Positions 45,253 through 54,110 of a DNA stretch of 64,000 bases are shown piece by piece. The stretch spans positions 4,030,001 to 4,094,000 of the forward strand of contig NZ_FNRX01000002.1 of assembly GCF_900105195.1 (NCBI RefSeq), read 5' to 3'. The notes beneath the pieces were generated by a model that did no database searches, was not told the origin of the DNA, and saw only the letters and a list, made by a program, of their open reading frames with translations. Every line of letters begins with the position of its first letter. Positions within the stretch are counted from its first letter, which is position 1. Source of the stretch: Rhodococcus pyridinivorans. Lineage in GTDB: Bacteria > Actinomycetota > Actinomycetes > Mycobacteriales > Mycobacteriaceae. The position numbers and the translations under genes were made by a program.

Positions 45253-46754
45253 ACGACGCCGTCGTGGCCGGGACGGACGAGGAGGTGCCGTGGTCGCGTC
45301 TCGATCGCCGGATGCTGCTGATCCACCCGATCGAGGAGATCCTGCGCCTGCTGCCCGTCCTCGCAGGCTCGTTCGTCATCGGGTCCACCAGCGGCAATCC
45401 CGTGTGGGGCCTCGCGGCGACGGGCGTGCTCGTGCTGGTCGGTCTGCTGCGCTGGTTCACCACCACCTACCGCGTAGGACCAGAGCACGTCGAACTCCGC
45501 CGCGGCCTGCTGCAACGACGCGAGTTGTCGATCCCCCGCAGCCGCATCCGGTCGGTGGACGTCGAGCAACGCCTCCTGCATCGCGTGCTGGGCCTCGCGG
45601 TCGTGAAGATCGGCACGGGTCAGAGCGGGGGCGCCGATCGCAACCGGTTCGAACTCAACGGCCTTCCGATCGCAGCAGTCCCCGAGCTCCGTGCCGTTCT
45701 CCTGAGGGGTGGGCAGCAGGACGACGTGCCGGCCGAGACGACCTCGACCGCTGCCGTCACCGAGCGTCAGCTGGCGCGATTCGACCCGGCCTGGGTGCGC
45801 TACGCGCCGTTCTCCACGACGGGACTGCTCGCCGTCGCGGCCGTCGCCGGTGCCGCCTTCCAGTTCGGGCTCGGCCGGTCGATCGCCGAATCGCAGGTCG
45901 TCCGCCGCGCGGTGGAGACCGCGGAAGACCTCGGCCTGGTGGTCGCGCTCGTGATCCTCGTGCTGGTCGTCGTGCTCGTCGCCAGCCCGGCCGCGTGCGT
46001 GCGGTACTTGCTGCTCTACGGCGATCTGCGGGTGACCGACGACCAACGGGTCCTGCGCATCGCGCACGGCCTGCTCACGACCCGTCACACCACCCTCGAC
46101 CGGGCGCGGCTGCGCGGGATCGCGCTGCACGAACCGCTGGCGCTGCGGCTCGTCGGCGCCGCACGGCTCGACGCCGTCATGACGGGCAGGACCGCGCAAC
46201 AGGGCGGTTCGTCACTGGTCCTGCCGTCGGCGCCCGACGGGGAGGTCCGGCGGGTCGCGGCCGAGGTGCTCACCGGGGGGCTGCCGCTCGACGTTCCGCT
46301 GCGCAGTCACGGTCCCCGTGCCCGTCGTCGCCGCTACACGCGGACGCTGTGGCCGGTGGCCGTCGTGGTCGCCGCCGGGCTCGTCGCCCTGACCGTCACC
46401 GACCGGCACGTGCCGTTCGCCGTGATCGCCACGGTGGTCGTGGTGCTGGTCGCGGGGGCGTGCGCGCTGGCGCAGGACCGCTACCGGGGTCTCGGCCACG
46501 CCGTCGTCGACGGACATCTCGTCGCCCGCAGCGGTTCGATCGACCGGCAGCGCATCTGTCTCGATGCGGACGGTGTGATCGGCTGGACGGTGCGGCAGAC
46601 CTTCTTCCAGCGCCGTGTCGGTCTCGCGACCGTCGTCGCGGCGACGCCGGCGGGTGCGGGACGCTACGAGGTGATCGACATCCCCGTGGACGAGGCGTGG
46701 GCGCTTGTCCAGAAGGTCACACCGGGTATGGGAGAAGCATGGATCGACCGATGA
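45249..46754 (+). CDS. Membrane PH-domain (bPH2/YdbT-like) protein with three PH modules
   Basis: 501 residues. Several membrane helices alternate with three bPH2-like units. The first has TYRVGPEHVELRRGLLQRRE and IPRSRIRSVDVEQ, the second DLRVTDDQRVLRIAHGLL, and the third VVDGHLVARSGSIDRQRICL. This is the YdbT arrangement and the partner of the preceding gene, with which it shares an ATGA overlap. Function unknown. Confidence 0.82.
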   Translation: MNDAVVAGTDEEVPWSRLDRRMLLIHPIEEILRLLPVLAGSFVIGSTSGNPVWGLAATGVLVLVGLLRWFTTTYRVGPEHVELRRGLLQRRELSIPRSRIRSVDVEQRLLHRVLGLAVVKIGTGQSGGADRNRFELNGLPIAAVPELRAVLLRGGQQDDVPAETTSTAAVTERQLARFDPAWVRYAPFSTTGLLAVAAVAGAAFQFGLGRSIAESQVVRRAVETAEDLGLVVALVILVLVVVLVASPAACVRYLLLYGDLRVTDDQRVLRIAHGLLTTRHTTLDRARLRGIALHEPLALRLVGAARLDAVMTGRTAQQGGSSLVLPSAPDGEVRRVAAEVLTGGLPLDVPLRSHGPRARRRRYTRTLWPVAVVVAAGLVALTVTDRHVPFAVIATVVVVLVAGACALAQDRYRGLGHAVVDGHLVARSGSIDRQRICLDADGVIGWTVRQTFFQRRVGLATVVAATPAGAGRYEVIDIPVDEAWALVQKVTPGMGEAWIDR

Positions 46755-47509
46755 AGCCGACATCCGGCAAAGGCCCCCTGCACGGCACTCCCCCGGCGAC
46801 GCTGGCCGAGCTCGACGACGCGCTCGTCGACTGCCACGCGTGTCCGCGGCTGGTCGCATGGCGTGAGCAGGTCGCGCGGGAGAAACGAGCGGCCTTCCGC
46901 GACGAGGAGTACTGGGGCCGGCCCGTCCCGGGCTTCGGCCCGGCCGATGCGTCCCTGCTGATCGTCGGGCTGGCGCCCGCCGCGCACGGCGGGAACCGCA
47001 CAGGACGGATGTTCACGGGCGACCGGTCGGGCGACGTGCTGTACGCGGCCCTGTACGACGCGGGACTGGCGTCGCAACCGACCGCGACGCACATCGGCGA
47101 CGGCCTCGAACTGTTCGGCACGCGCATCACGTCGCCGGTGCACTGCGCGCCACCGGCCAATCGCCCCACGGTCGTCGAACGCGACACCTGCCGGCACTGG
47201 CTCGAACAGGAACTCGACCTGCTCTCCCCCACGCTGAGGTCGGTCGTCGTGCTCGGCGGGTTCGGTTGGCAGGCATTACTGCCGGTCCTGTCGGCGGCGG
47301 GGTGGACGATTCCGGTTCCCCGCCCCAAGTTCGGGCACGGCGCACATGTGCTGCTCGCTGCCACCGAGGCGCGGGAGCACCCGTTGCACCTGTTCGGTTG
47401 CTATCACGTCAGCCAGCAGAACACCTTCACCGGCCGGTTGACGAAGGAGATGGTGACCGAGGTGCTCAGGGACGCGGCGCGGGCTGCGTCCCTCCCACTG
47501 CCTGGGTGA
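46739..47509 (+). CDS. udgB: Family 5 uracil-DNA glycosylase (UdgB type)
   Basis: 256 residues. The Fe-S cysteines begin with DCHACPRL near residue 34 and continue with HCAPPANRPT and DTCRHW. The catalytic block is GLAPAAHGGNRTGRMFTGD and the second DNA-binding motif CYHVSQQNTFTG. Type 5 enzymes remove uracil, hypoxanthine and other damaged bases. The ATG at 46739 has GGGAGAAG upstream; ATG 46751 would give the ATGA overlap with the previous stop. The 3' end overlaps the convergent membrane gene by 44 bases. Confidence 0.9.
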   Translation: MDRPMKPTSGKGPLHGTPPATLAELDDALVDCHACPRLVAWREQVAREKRAAFRDEEYWGRPVPGFGPADASLLIVGLAPAAHGGNRTGRMFTGDRSGDVLYAALYDAGLASQPTATHIGDGLELFGTRITSPVHCAPPANRPTVVERDTCRHWLEQELDLLSPTLRSVVVLGGFGWQALLPVLSAAGWTIPVPRPKFGHGAHVLLAATEAREHPLHLFGCYHVSQQNTFTGRLTKEMVTEVLRDAARAASLPLPG

Positions 47510-47906
47510 TCTCCCTGATGCGGGCCGAGAACAGGTAGCCGCCGGCGGGGGCGAGCGCGGCCACGGGCAGCAGCAGGGTCCGCCAGTCGCCGAGCGCGAG
47601 CTGGTCGCCGCCCGGACCGCCCACGAGGCAGACGAGGAAGACGACGGCCCAGGCCAGCAGCGGCAGGGTCGCGCTGCGCAGGGATCCGGTCTCGGCGCGG
47701 AGGGCCATCACCAGCAGCAGGTTGACGAGGCCGGCCAGCAGGATGGTGATCGGGAAGGGCACTCCGGCGATGTACACGCCGAGATAGAAGACCGACAACA
47801 GGGCGCACAGCGCACCGTCGAGCACGAGCAGCGCGACGAGCCCCCGGCGGGGTTGGACGTCCACCGGTGACGCGAGGGGTGCAGCGGTTGCTGGATCGAC
47901 CGTCAT
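47466..47906 (-). CDS. Small polytopic membrane protein (Rv1171-like position)
   Basis: 146 residues with four predicted helices (from about residues 24, 50, 79 and 104). The polar N-terminus is about 20 residues and the tail is Pro/Arg-containing. No family motif recognised. The ATG at 47906 is chosen because the upstream frame extension is Arg/Pro-rich shadow sequence. Its C-terminal 14 codons overlap the udgB-type gene on the other strand. Confidence 0.7.
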   Translation of the reverse strand: MTVDPATAAPLASPVDVQPRRGLVALLVLDGALCALLSVFYLGVYIAGVPFPITILLAGLVNLLLVMALRAETGSLRSATLPLLAWAVVFLVCLVGGPGGDQLALGDWRTLLLPVAALAPAGGYLFSARIREITQAVGGTQPAPRP

Positions 47907-47983
47907 GCTTCGATGGTGCGCTACCGGACGCGCCCGAGCACAACCGGGGTCCGCGGAACCATCCGCGACCCACGCACGGGACG

Positions 47984-48142
47984 TCAGGGAACCGGCGGGT
48001 ATCCGAGCATGGTGAGCAGCGCGCTCTGCTGGTCGGCGAAGGAGTACAGAGCGTGCCAGTAGTCGGCCCGGATCTCGTCGGCGTACGGCCTCAACGACTC
48101 CACGAACGCGACGATCTGGTTCTGGACGGACCAGTTGTACAT
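47984..48142 (-). CDS. 52-residue conserved-looking small protein
   Basis: Starts at an ATG with AGGGGG seven bases upstream and reads YNWSVQNQIVAFVESLR near the N-terminus, with a second helix rich in aromatic residues (ADYWHALYSF). The composition is protein-like, with balanced hydrophobic positions and few Arg. It lies between the small membrane gene and mshB in the same direction. Function unknown. Confidence 0.6.
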   Translation of the reverse strand: MYNWSVQNQIVAFVESLRPYADEIRADYWHALYSFADQQSALLTMLGYPPVP

Positions 48143-48228
48143 CGACAACCCCCTGACGGTGTGCCTGCGTGGTACGCGAGGCCGGGTGACGCGAACCACC
48201 CACAGCCTCGTTGATGACTCGGGTCACA

Positions 48229-49134
48229 CTAGCCGATGCCGGAGAAGAGGTCGTCCTCTCGTCCCGTGGAGTCGGTCAGGCCGAGCTGCCCGCGCACGAG
48301 CACGAAGTGCTCCTGGTCGAAGACGGGCTGGGCGACGAGGTTGGAGAGCACGAACTGCTCGCCGTCCTCCGCGACCAGCACCTGGGTCGTGTGCGCGGCC
48401 ATCGCGGTCCGCTTCGCGTCGAGAACCGAGCGGACGTCGACGACGGTGGTGACCTCGTCGTCGGGCACGCTCGGCAGTTCGCCGGCCTCCGGTCGGCGCC
48501 AGCCGTCGGGCAGCGTGCCCATGGCGGCGATGCCGCGTTCGAGCGCGGACCGTTCGGCGACGGTCCAGTACACCTTCGCGGGGGTCCACGCCGCCCCGGC
48601 GGACGGATAGTCCTCGGTGCCGGCCGCTTCGACGGCCGCGGTCACCCGTTCGTGCACCGCGATGTGGTCGGGATGCCCGTAGCCACCGAACGGGTCGTAG
48701 GTGACGACCACGTGCGGACGCGTCTCGCGGATCACGGCGACGAGCGTCTCGATCGCCTCGTCGCGGTCGGCGTTGACCCAGGCGCGAGGATTGTCGGCGG
48801 ACGGGGTGCCCGCCATCCCGGAGTCGCGCCAGTGCCCGGCACCGCCGAGAAAACGCGGTCGCTCGACGCCGAGCGCGTCGAGCGCCCGGGTGAGTTCGAG
48901 GATGCGGTATCCGCCGAGCTGATCGGCGCGGTCGGCGGTGAGCTGGGCCCACTCGTCGCCGATCACTTCGCCCTCCTCACCGAGCGTGCAGGTCACGACG
49001 GTGACCTCGGCGCCCTCGGCGACGTACCGGGCGATGGTGCCGCCGGTGGTGAGGGTTTCGTCGTCGGGATGGGCGTGGACGAGCAGAAGTCGTCGATCCG
49101 CAACGTCGGGGAGAGCTCCCGGAGCATCGGTCAC
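48229..49134 (-). CDS. mshB: GlcNAc-Ins deacetylase MshB (mycothiol synthesis)
   Basis: 301 residues. The zinc site is HAHPDDE near residue 19 with the partner His in GGYGHPDHIAVHE near 143. It deacetylates GlcNAc-inositol in mycothiol biosynthesis and belongs to the LmbE/PIG-L family. The GTG at 49134 overlaps the lpqW stop (GTGA), and AAGGA lies eight bases upstream. Stop TAG. Confidence 0.93.
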   Translation of the reverse strand: MTDAPGALPDVADRRLLLVHAHPDDETLTTGGTIARYVAEGAEVTVVTCTLGEEGEVIGDEWAQLTADRADQLGGYRILELTRALDALGVERPRFLGGAGHWRDSGMAGTPSADNPRAWVNADRDEAIETLVAVIRETRPHVVVTYDPFGGYGHPDHIAVHERVTAAVEAAGTEDYPSAGAAWTPAKVYWTVAERSALERGIAAMGTLPDGWRRPEAGELPSVPDDEVTTVVDVRSVLDAKRTAMAAHTTQVLVAEDGEQFVLSNLVAQPVFDQEHFVLVRGQLGLTDSTGREDDLFSGIG

Positions 49135-51134
49135 GGTGTGGTCCTTCCCCACAGATGGGCGTCGCCGAGAATACCGGTGGCGACGGCGGCTGTCAGCGAG
49201 ACGTTCTCGACGCCCGGACCGGCGGCGACAACGGCCCGGTCCTGCAGGATCGGCAGATTCACCGCGAGATCCCACAGCCTGGCCTGCGCGTCGGCGACGA
49301 CCTTCGCCGGGTCGGTGGTGCCGTTCAGTGCAGCGAGCAGATCGGGTTCGAGACCGGGATCGCACGCACCCGAGAGGTTGCTCGGAGCCTCGAGCTGCGC
49401 TGCGAGCGCATCCTCACGTTCCTCGACGTCGTCCTCGTCGAGCGTGGTGGTCGCGGGGTCCGACGACTGTGCCGCCTCCGCCGTCCCGGGGGCGTCGGGC
49501 TGCGCCGGGAGGTCGGACTCGGGCACGGTCGGCAGGTCCTCCCCCGCCACGGTGGGTGCTGCGGCCACCGGGACGCATCCGAATCGGGACAGCGCGGCGG
49601 TGGCGGGGTCTCCACCGGCACGCATCCAGCCGACGACCGCGTGCACGGTGCCCTCGACGAGGGCTTCGCCGTACAGCTCGTCGGGGGGAAGTTCGTCGAC
49701 CGATGCGTCGATCCCGGCGCCACGCCACAGGTCGACGGCGGTGCGTGCGACGGCGCGGGCGGTCTCGTCACCCTCCGGCACGCCCACGACCAGCGTCAAC
49801 GGCACGCCGGCCCGGGCCAGGGTGCCCTCGGGCAGGGCCGGCCCGTCGGGGGTTCTCGGTCCGGGAGTCGCGCTCGTCGGCGCCGCCGTCTCGGATGCCC
49901 CCGTCTCCGGTGCAGCGGCCTCCGGCGCTTCGGGGCCGGGTGCGCCGGGGTCCGTCGGCACCGGGGGCACGGCAGGCGGGACGGGTAGATATCCGGCCTC
50001 GGCGAGACGTCCGAGGGCCTGCTCCCGGGACAGACGCGCCGGCATCGTGTCGGTGTATCCCGGATCGGACGGCGCGAGCACCTGGGCCCGCGCCCGCACG
50101 ACCCCGGTGCTGTTGGCCGTGGCGACAAGTCCGAGCAGCTCGGGGTCGAGCAGGTCGAGCATGCCTCGCCGGACGACCGGGTCGGCGAGTTCGGCGGTGC
50201 GCGTGTTGAGGGTCAGATCGAGGGTGCGCGGCTGGAGCTGGACGCCGGTCCGCACACCCGGCACGGCGGCGAGCTGCGCCTCGAGAGCGACACCGCCCGC
50301 GCTCTGGACCACTTGGGCGTCGTCGCTGCGCACCGATTCGGTCACCTGGGCGTCGGTGCCGGCGCGGCGCATGATCAGTTCGTCGGGTCCGGCCGGGGTG
50401 CCCCAGAACCGGTCGTTGCGTTCGAGCAGCACCTCGGCGCGCCCCCGATCGACGTTGTCGACGTGGAATCGCGCGCCGGACACGGGAATCGTCTCGGACA
50501 GGCCGGTGGAAAAGCCACCCGGAGTGTCCTTGACCAGGTGCGCGGGCAAGAGATTCGTGAACAGTTCGCGCCAGGCCGGATACGGCTCGCGCAGGGTGAC
50601 GGTGACAATCTTGCCTCCGCCCGACGATCGGATGTCGTCGATGAGGCGGTAGCCGGCAGGATCGACGACGCCGGGCTGGGTGATCATCTGCCGCCACAGA
50701 TACCGGAAGTCCTCGGCAACGATCGGCGCTCCGTCCGACCACTGGGCCTCGTCGCGCAGGCGGTAGGTGATGGTGAACGGCGCCTCGTCGGTGACCTCCG
50801 CGGACAGCAGCAGCGAGTCGTCCGGAACCCACAGTGCTGCAGCGGGATTCTCCGGATCGGGCACGGCCCGGAAGGCACTCGGGAGCACGAGTTCGGCAAC
50901 GGCGTTCGCGACGGGCGACTGGTCTGCGAGCAGGTGGGGGTTGAAGCCCGAACCGACCTCGTCGATCGCGACCACCACCGTGCTGCGCTTCGGAGCGGGA
51001 GCCGGGGTCGTGGTCGGCTCTGTCTGCTCGATGGGCGGCGGCGGGTCGGCGGTGCAACCGGTGAGGACCAGCGCAGCCACGGCCAGGCCGGCCGTCGCCC
51101 CGATCAGTCGGCGACGAGCGCGCGTACGCGACAC
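49131..51134 (-). CDS. lpqW: LpqW-like lipoprotein (family 5 solute-binding fold)
   Basis: 667 residues. Lipobox LTGC with Cys at residue 27. The fold is that of peptide-binding ABC lipoproteins, with QWSDGAPIVAEDFRYLWRQM near residue 140. A long Pro/Ala-rich insert (about 425-470) and an acidic insert (LDEDDVEERED) interrupt the C-terminal half. No permease or ATPase is adjacent. The mycobacterial orthologue acts in regulating PIM to LM/LAM flux rather than transport. It is coupled to mshB by a GTGA overlap. The GTG start has GGAAGGAG upstream. Confidence 0.88.
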   Translation of the reverse strand: MSRTRARRRLIGATAGLAVAALVLTGCTADPPPPIEQTEPTTTPAPAPKRSTVVVAIDEVGSGFNPHLLADQSPVANAVAELVLPSAFRAVPDPENPAAALWVPDDSLLLSAEVTDEAPFTITYRLRDEAQWSDGAPIVAEDFRYLWRQMITQPGVVDPAGYRLIDDIRSSGGGKIVTVTLREPYPAWRELFTNLLPAHLVKDTPGGFSTGLSETIPVSGARFHVDNVDRGRAEVLLERNDRFWGTPAGPDELIMRRAGTDAQVTESVRSDDAQVVQSAGGVALEAQLAAVPGVRTGVQLQPRTLDLTLNTRTAELADPVVRRGMLDLLDPELLGLVATANSTGVVRARAQVLAPSDPGYTDTMPARLSREQALGRLAEAGYLPVPPAVPPVPTDPGAPGPEAPEAAAPETGASETAAPTSATPGPRTPDGPALPEGTLARAGVPLTLVVGVPEGDETARAVARTAVDLWRGAGIDASVDELPPDELYGEALVEGTVHAVVGWMRAGGDPATAALSRFGCVPVAAAPTVAGEDLPTVPESDLPAQPDAPGTAEAAQSSDPATTTLDEDDVEEREDALAAQLEAPSNLSGACDPGLEPDLLAALNGTTDPAKVVADAQARLWDLAVNLPILQDRAVVAAGPGVENVSLTAAVATGILGDAHLWGRTTP

Positions 51135-51165
51135 TCGGGCTCCTTCCGTGAGGCAGGTGGTACGT

Positions 51166-51203
51166 GGGTGGCCCCGGCCAGCATGCGCTCGCCGGGGCCA
51201 CCC
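51166..51203 (-). terminator. Hairpin between typA and lpqW
   Basis: Perfect 13-base-pair GC-rich stem (51166-51178 with 51191-51203) with a 12-base loop, located after the typA stop and before the lpqW start, both on the minus strand. It should separate the two transcripts. Confidence 0.7.
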
Positions 51204-51213
51204 CACACCTGGA

Positions 51214-53100
51214 CTACTTGTTACGGGCCTTCTCCCGCGACCGCGCACGCGCACGGTCGGTCTGCGAGAGGTGCAGCTTGCGCACGCGCACGTCCTCCGG
51301 CGTGACCTCGACGCACTCGTCCGCAGCACAGAACTCGAGCGCTGCCTCGAGGGTCAGCTCGATCGGCTTGGCGAGGGTCTCCATCACGTCGGCGGTCGAA
51401 GAGCGCATGTTGGTGAGCTTCTTCTCGCGGGTGACGTTGATGTCGAGGTCCTCGGCGCGCGGGTTGATGCCCACGACGTGGCCCTCGTAGGTGTCGCTGC
51501 CCGGTTCGACGAAGAAGGTGCCGCGGTCGGCGAGCTGGATCATCGCGAACGGGGTGACCGAGCCTGCACGGTCGGAGACGAGCGAACCCGTGTGGCGGGC
51601 GCGGATCTCGCCGGCCCACGGCGCGTAACCGTGGAAGATGGCGTTGGAAATGCCGGTGCCGCGGGTCTCCGTGAGGAAGTCGGTACGGAAACCGATCAGA
51701 CCGCGCGACGGGATGATGAACTCCATACGAACCCAGCCGGTGCCCTGGTTGGTCATCTGGACCATCTTGCCCTTGCGGTTCGCGAGCAGCTGGGTGATGG
51801 CGCCGAGGTGCTCCTCGGGGCTGTCGATGGTCAGCTCCTCGTAGGGCTCGTGGAGCTTGCCGTCGATGGTGCGGGTGACCACCTGCGGCTTGCCGACGGT
51901 CAGCTCGAAGCCTTCACGGCGCATCTGCTCGACGAGGATGGCGAGGGCGAGTTCGCCTCGGCCCTGCACCTCCCACGCGTCGGGGCGTCCGATGTCGAGG
52001 ACGCGCAGCGAGACGTTGCCGACGAGCTCGGAGTCGAGCCGCGTCTTCACCATGCGAGCGGTGAGCTTGTGGCCCTTGACCCGGCCGACGAGCGGCGAGG
52101 TGTTGGTGCCGATGACCATCGAGATGGCCGGCTCGTCGACGGTGATGCGCGGCAGCGCCACCGGGTTCTCCGGATCGGCGAGCGTGTCGCCGATCATGAT
52201 CTCCGGGATGCCGGCCACGGCGACGATATCGCCGGCGACCGCGGCCTCGCCCGGCTGCCGCTCGACACCGACGGTCTTGAGCAGCTCGGTGATCTTGACG
52301 TTCTTGACGCCGTCGGCGTGCATCCACGCGACGGTCTGGCCCTTGCGCAGCTCACCCTGGTGGATGCGCAGCAGCGCGAGACGACCGAGGAACTCGGAGG
52401 CGTCGAGGTTGGTGACGTGGGCCTGCAGCGGCGCCGACGGATCACCCTTGGGTGCGGGGATGCACTCCATGAGGACCTCGAAGAGCTCGTCGAGGTTCTC
52501 GGCGTCGGGGACCTGGCCGTTCTCGGGCTGCTTCTTCGAGGCCTTGCCCTCACGACCGGAGGCGTAGAGGACGGGCAGCTCGAGGGCGAGCTCGGCGGCT
52601 TCGGCGGCCTCGTCGTCGAGGTCGGACGCGAGGTCGAGCAGCAGGGTCTGGCTCTCCTCGACGACCTCGGCGATGCGGGCGTCCGGGCGGTCGGTCTTGT
52701 TGACCACGAGGATCACCGGCAGCGACGCGGCGAGCGCCTTGCGGAGCACGAAGCGGGTCTGCGGCAGCGGGCCCTCGGAGGAGTCGACCAGCAGGACGAC
52801 GCCGTCGACCATGGACAGGCCGCGCTCGACCTCACCGCCGAAGTCGGCGTGGCCGGGGGTGTCGATGACGTTGATGACAGTGACGGTGCCGTCCGGGTGG
52901 TGACGGTGCACCGCGGTGTTCTTCGCGAGAATGGTGATGCCCTTCTCGCGCTCGAGGTCGCCCGAGTCCATGACCCGGTCGACGAGTTCCGCACGTTCGG
53001 CGAACGCGCCCGACTGGCGCAACATGGCGTCGACGAGAGTGGTCTTTCCATGGTCGACGTGCGCCACGATGGCGACGTTCCGAAAATCAGCGGTGCTCAC
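51214..53100 (-). CDS. typA: Ribosome-associated translational GTPase TypA/BipA
   Basis: 628 residues. G1 AHVDHGKTT, G3 DTPGH and G4 NKTD define the GTPase domain. EF-G-like domains follow, and the family-specific C-terminal domain holds FRTDFLTETRGTGISNAIFHGY. It binds 70S ribosomes and assists assembly or stress adaptation. The GTG at 53100 has AGGAG about ten bases upstream. Stop TAA. A hairpin lies downstream. Confidence 0.95.
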   Translation of the reverse strand: MSTADFRNVAIVAHVDHGKTTLVDAMLRQSGAFAERAELVDRVMDSGDLEREKGITILAKNTAVHRHHPDGTVTVINVIDTPGHADFGGEVERGLSMVDGVVLLVDSSEGPLPQTRFVLRKALAASLPVILVVNKTDRPDARIAEVVEESQTLLLDLASDLDDEAAEAAELALELPVLYASGREGKASKKQPENGQVPDAENLDELFEVLMECIPAPKGDPSAPLQAHVTNLDASEFLGRLALLRIHQGELRKGQTVAWMHADGVKNVKITELLKTVGVERQPGEAAVAGDIVAVAGIPEIMIGDTLADPENPVALPRITVDEPAISMVIGTNTSPLVGRVKGHKLTARMVKTRLDSELVGNVSLRVLDIGRPDAWEVQGRGELALAILVEQMRREGFELTVGKPQVVTRTIDGKLHEPYEELTIDSPEEHLGAITQLLANRKGKMVQMTNQGTGWVRMEFIIPSRGLIGFRTDFLTETRGTGISNAIFHGYAPWAGEIRARHTGSLVSDRAGSVTPFAMIQLADRGTFFVEPGSDTYEGHVVGINPRAEDLDINVTREKKLTNMRSSTADVMETLAKPIELTLEAALEFCAADECVEVTPEDVRVRKLHLSQTDRARARSREKARNK

Positions 53101-53461
53101 GCGATAGCTCTCCTGGCTGTAGTCCGGCCACACGGCACTGGACCCGGTCGGCACCTCGCCCGTACGGCGTTCGTCTCGATGGCCGCGACGCGAGATTGCG
53201 AGCTACCTGCCCCGTCCGATTCTCGGCGTGCAGGCACTGCGGCCGTCAATACACTTTACAGGCCGTTCGTCGGTCGCCGCTTCTACCTCATCAGATACCC
53301 GCAGGTCGGCGACGATCGGGGTGACGCTCGACACTCCCCCAGGAGACGTAACCGCCGAATCCGGCACCACATGCACCCCCTGGGTCCACGAGTAAGGGGA
53401 TGCTAACCTTCGCCCGCCGGTGATTCGCCGCGCGCAGGACCGTGGAAGGCAGGCGGGACGT
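53101..53461. other. Divergent intergenic region upstream of typA and the small Cys/Lys-rich gene
   Basis: 361 bases without a convincing gene. On the plus strand TAACCT near 53404 could be a -10 element for the small gene at 53462. On the minus strand an AT-richer stretch near 53250 could hold the typA promoter. No hairpin, riboswitch or repeat was recognised. Confidence 0.4.
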
Positions 53462-53638
53462 ATGGGGAAGGTGAAGGCGAGCAAGGTCGCAGGCCTGAAG
53501 CCGAAGAAGAAGTGCTGCCGCAAGAAGACGCGGTGCCTCAAATGCCCCGTCGTCGTCATGCGCATGAAGTAGGTCGAGAACGACGGGCTCAGCAAGAAGG
53601 AACTGCGCAAGTATCTCGACAAGGCCCGCGCCGCCTGA
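53462..53638 (+). pseudogene. Small Cys/Lys-rich protein gene with an in-frame TAG
   Basis: ATG at 53462 begins a 58-codon frame interrupted only by TAG at 53570-53572. Before it the product reads GLKPKKKCCRKKTRCLKCP followed by VVVMRMK. After it, in the same frame, come 21 codons with ENDGLSKKELRKYLDKARAA and a TGA. The Cys-pair/Lys-rich N-part and the SKKELRKYL-type helix together match a small actinobacterial family as I recall it, in which the amber position is a charged residue. This may be a nonsense mutation, a sequencing error or a readthrough site. A truncated 36-residue product would keep all four Cys. The function of the family is unknown; a metal-binding or nucleic-acid-binding role is a guess from composition. 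Confidence 0.75.
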
Positions 53639-53662
53639 CCACCAGGCATGCGCCGTATGACC

Positions 53663-54085
53663 TCAGCGCCGCAGATGTTCGCGTAGATCGGGAATCCACG
53701 CACGATCGGCCGGGACGAGATCGACCTCCCCGAGTTCGTCCGCGTCGACCCACCGCAACGCCGCGTGGTCCAGCGGCTCGGGATCACCCGAGACGAGTTC
53801 GACCCTGTAGGCACACAACTCGCGACCTCCGGCCAACGGCACCGCGACCCCCAGTCGCTCCGCACCGCGCACCTCGACACCGAGCTCTTCCCTCAGCTCC
53901 CGCACGAGCGCCGCCTCCACGCTCTCCCCCGGTTCCGCCTTGCCTCCGGGCAACTCCCACAGGCCCGCGAGGTCGACGGGCCGCGTGCGCTGGGCGAGCA
54001 GCACGCGTCCGTCCCGGATGACGGCGCCGGCCACGACGTGCCCGTCGGGCGCCGGTGTACTCGCGGACGATGTGCTTGCAGACAT
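53663..54085 (-). CDS. Nudix hydrolase, MutT family (MutT2-type position)
   Basis: 140 residues. The Nudix box is complete from GGKAEPGES to RELREELG (G-x5-E-x7-REUxEExGU). The strand WELPGGK precedes it. It hydrolyses nucleoside diphosphate derivatives such as oxidised dNTPs; in M. tuberculosis mutT2 sits at this place. The ATG at 54085 is preferred over one three codons upstream. The start is only 25 bases from the divergent PCD gene. Confidence 0.88.
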   Translation of the reverse strand: MSASTSSASTPAPDGHVVAGAVIRDGRVLLAQRTRPVDLAGLWELPGGKAEPGESVEAALVRELREELGVEVRGAERLGVAVPLAGGRELCAYRVELVSGDPEPLDHAALRWVDADELGEVDLVPADRAWIPDLREHLRR

Positions 54086-54110
54086 GACGTGCATCGTCCC
54101 AGAATGAGTC

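Noticed and set aside
50767..53406. 879-residue open frame opposite lpqW and typA
   Set aside because: Spans the antisense of two unrelated genes and their terminator; no domain recognised.
53390..53420. IdeR iron box before the small Cys-rich gene
   Set aside because: Only half of the TTAGGTTAGGCTAACCTAA palindrome (GCTAACCT) is present.
38018..53572. Pyrrolysine or other global recoding of UAG
   Set aside because: Many genes in the window use TAG as their normal terminator, and no recoding gene is visible.
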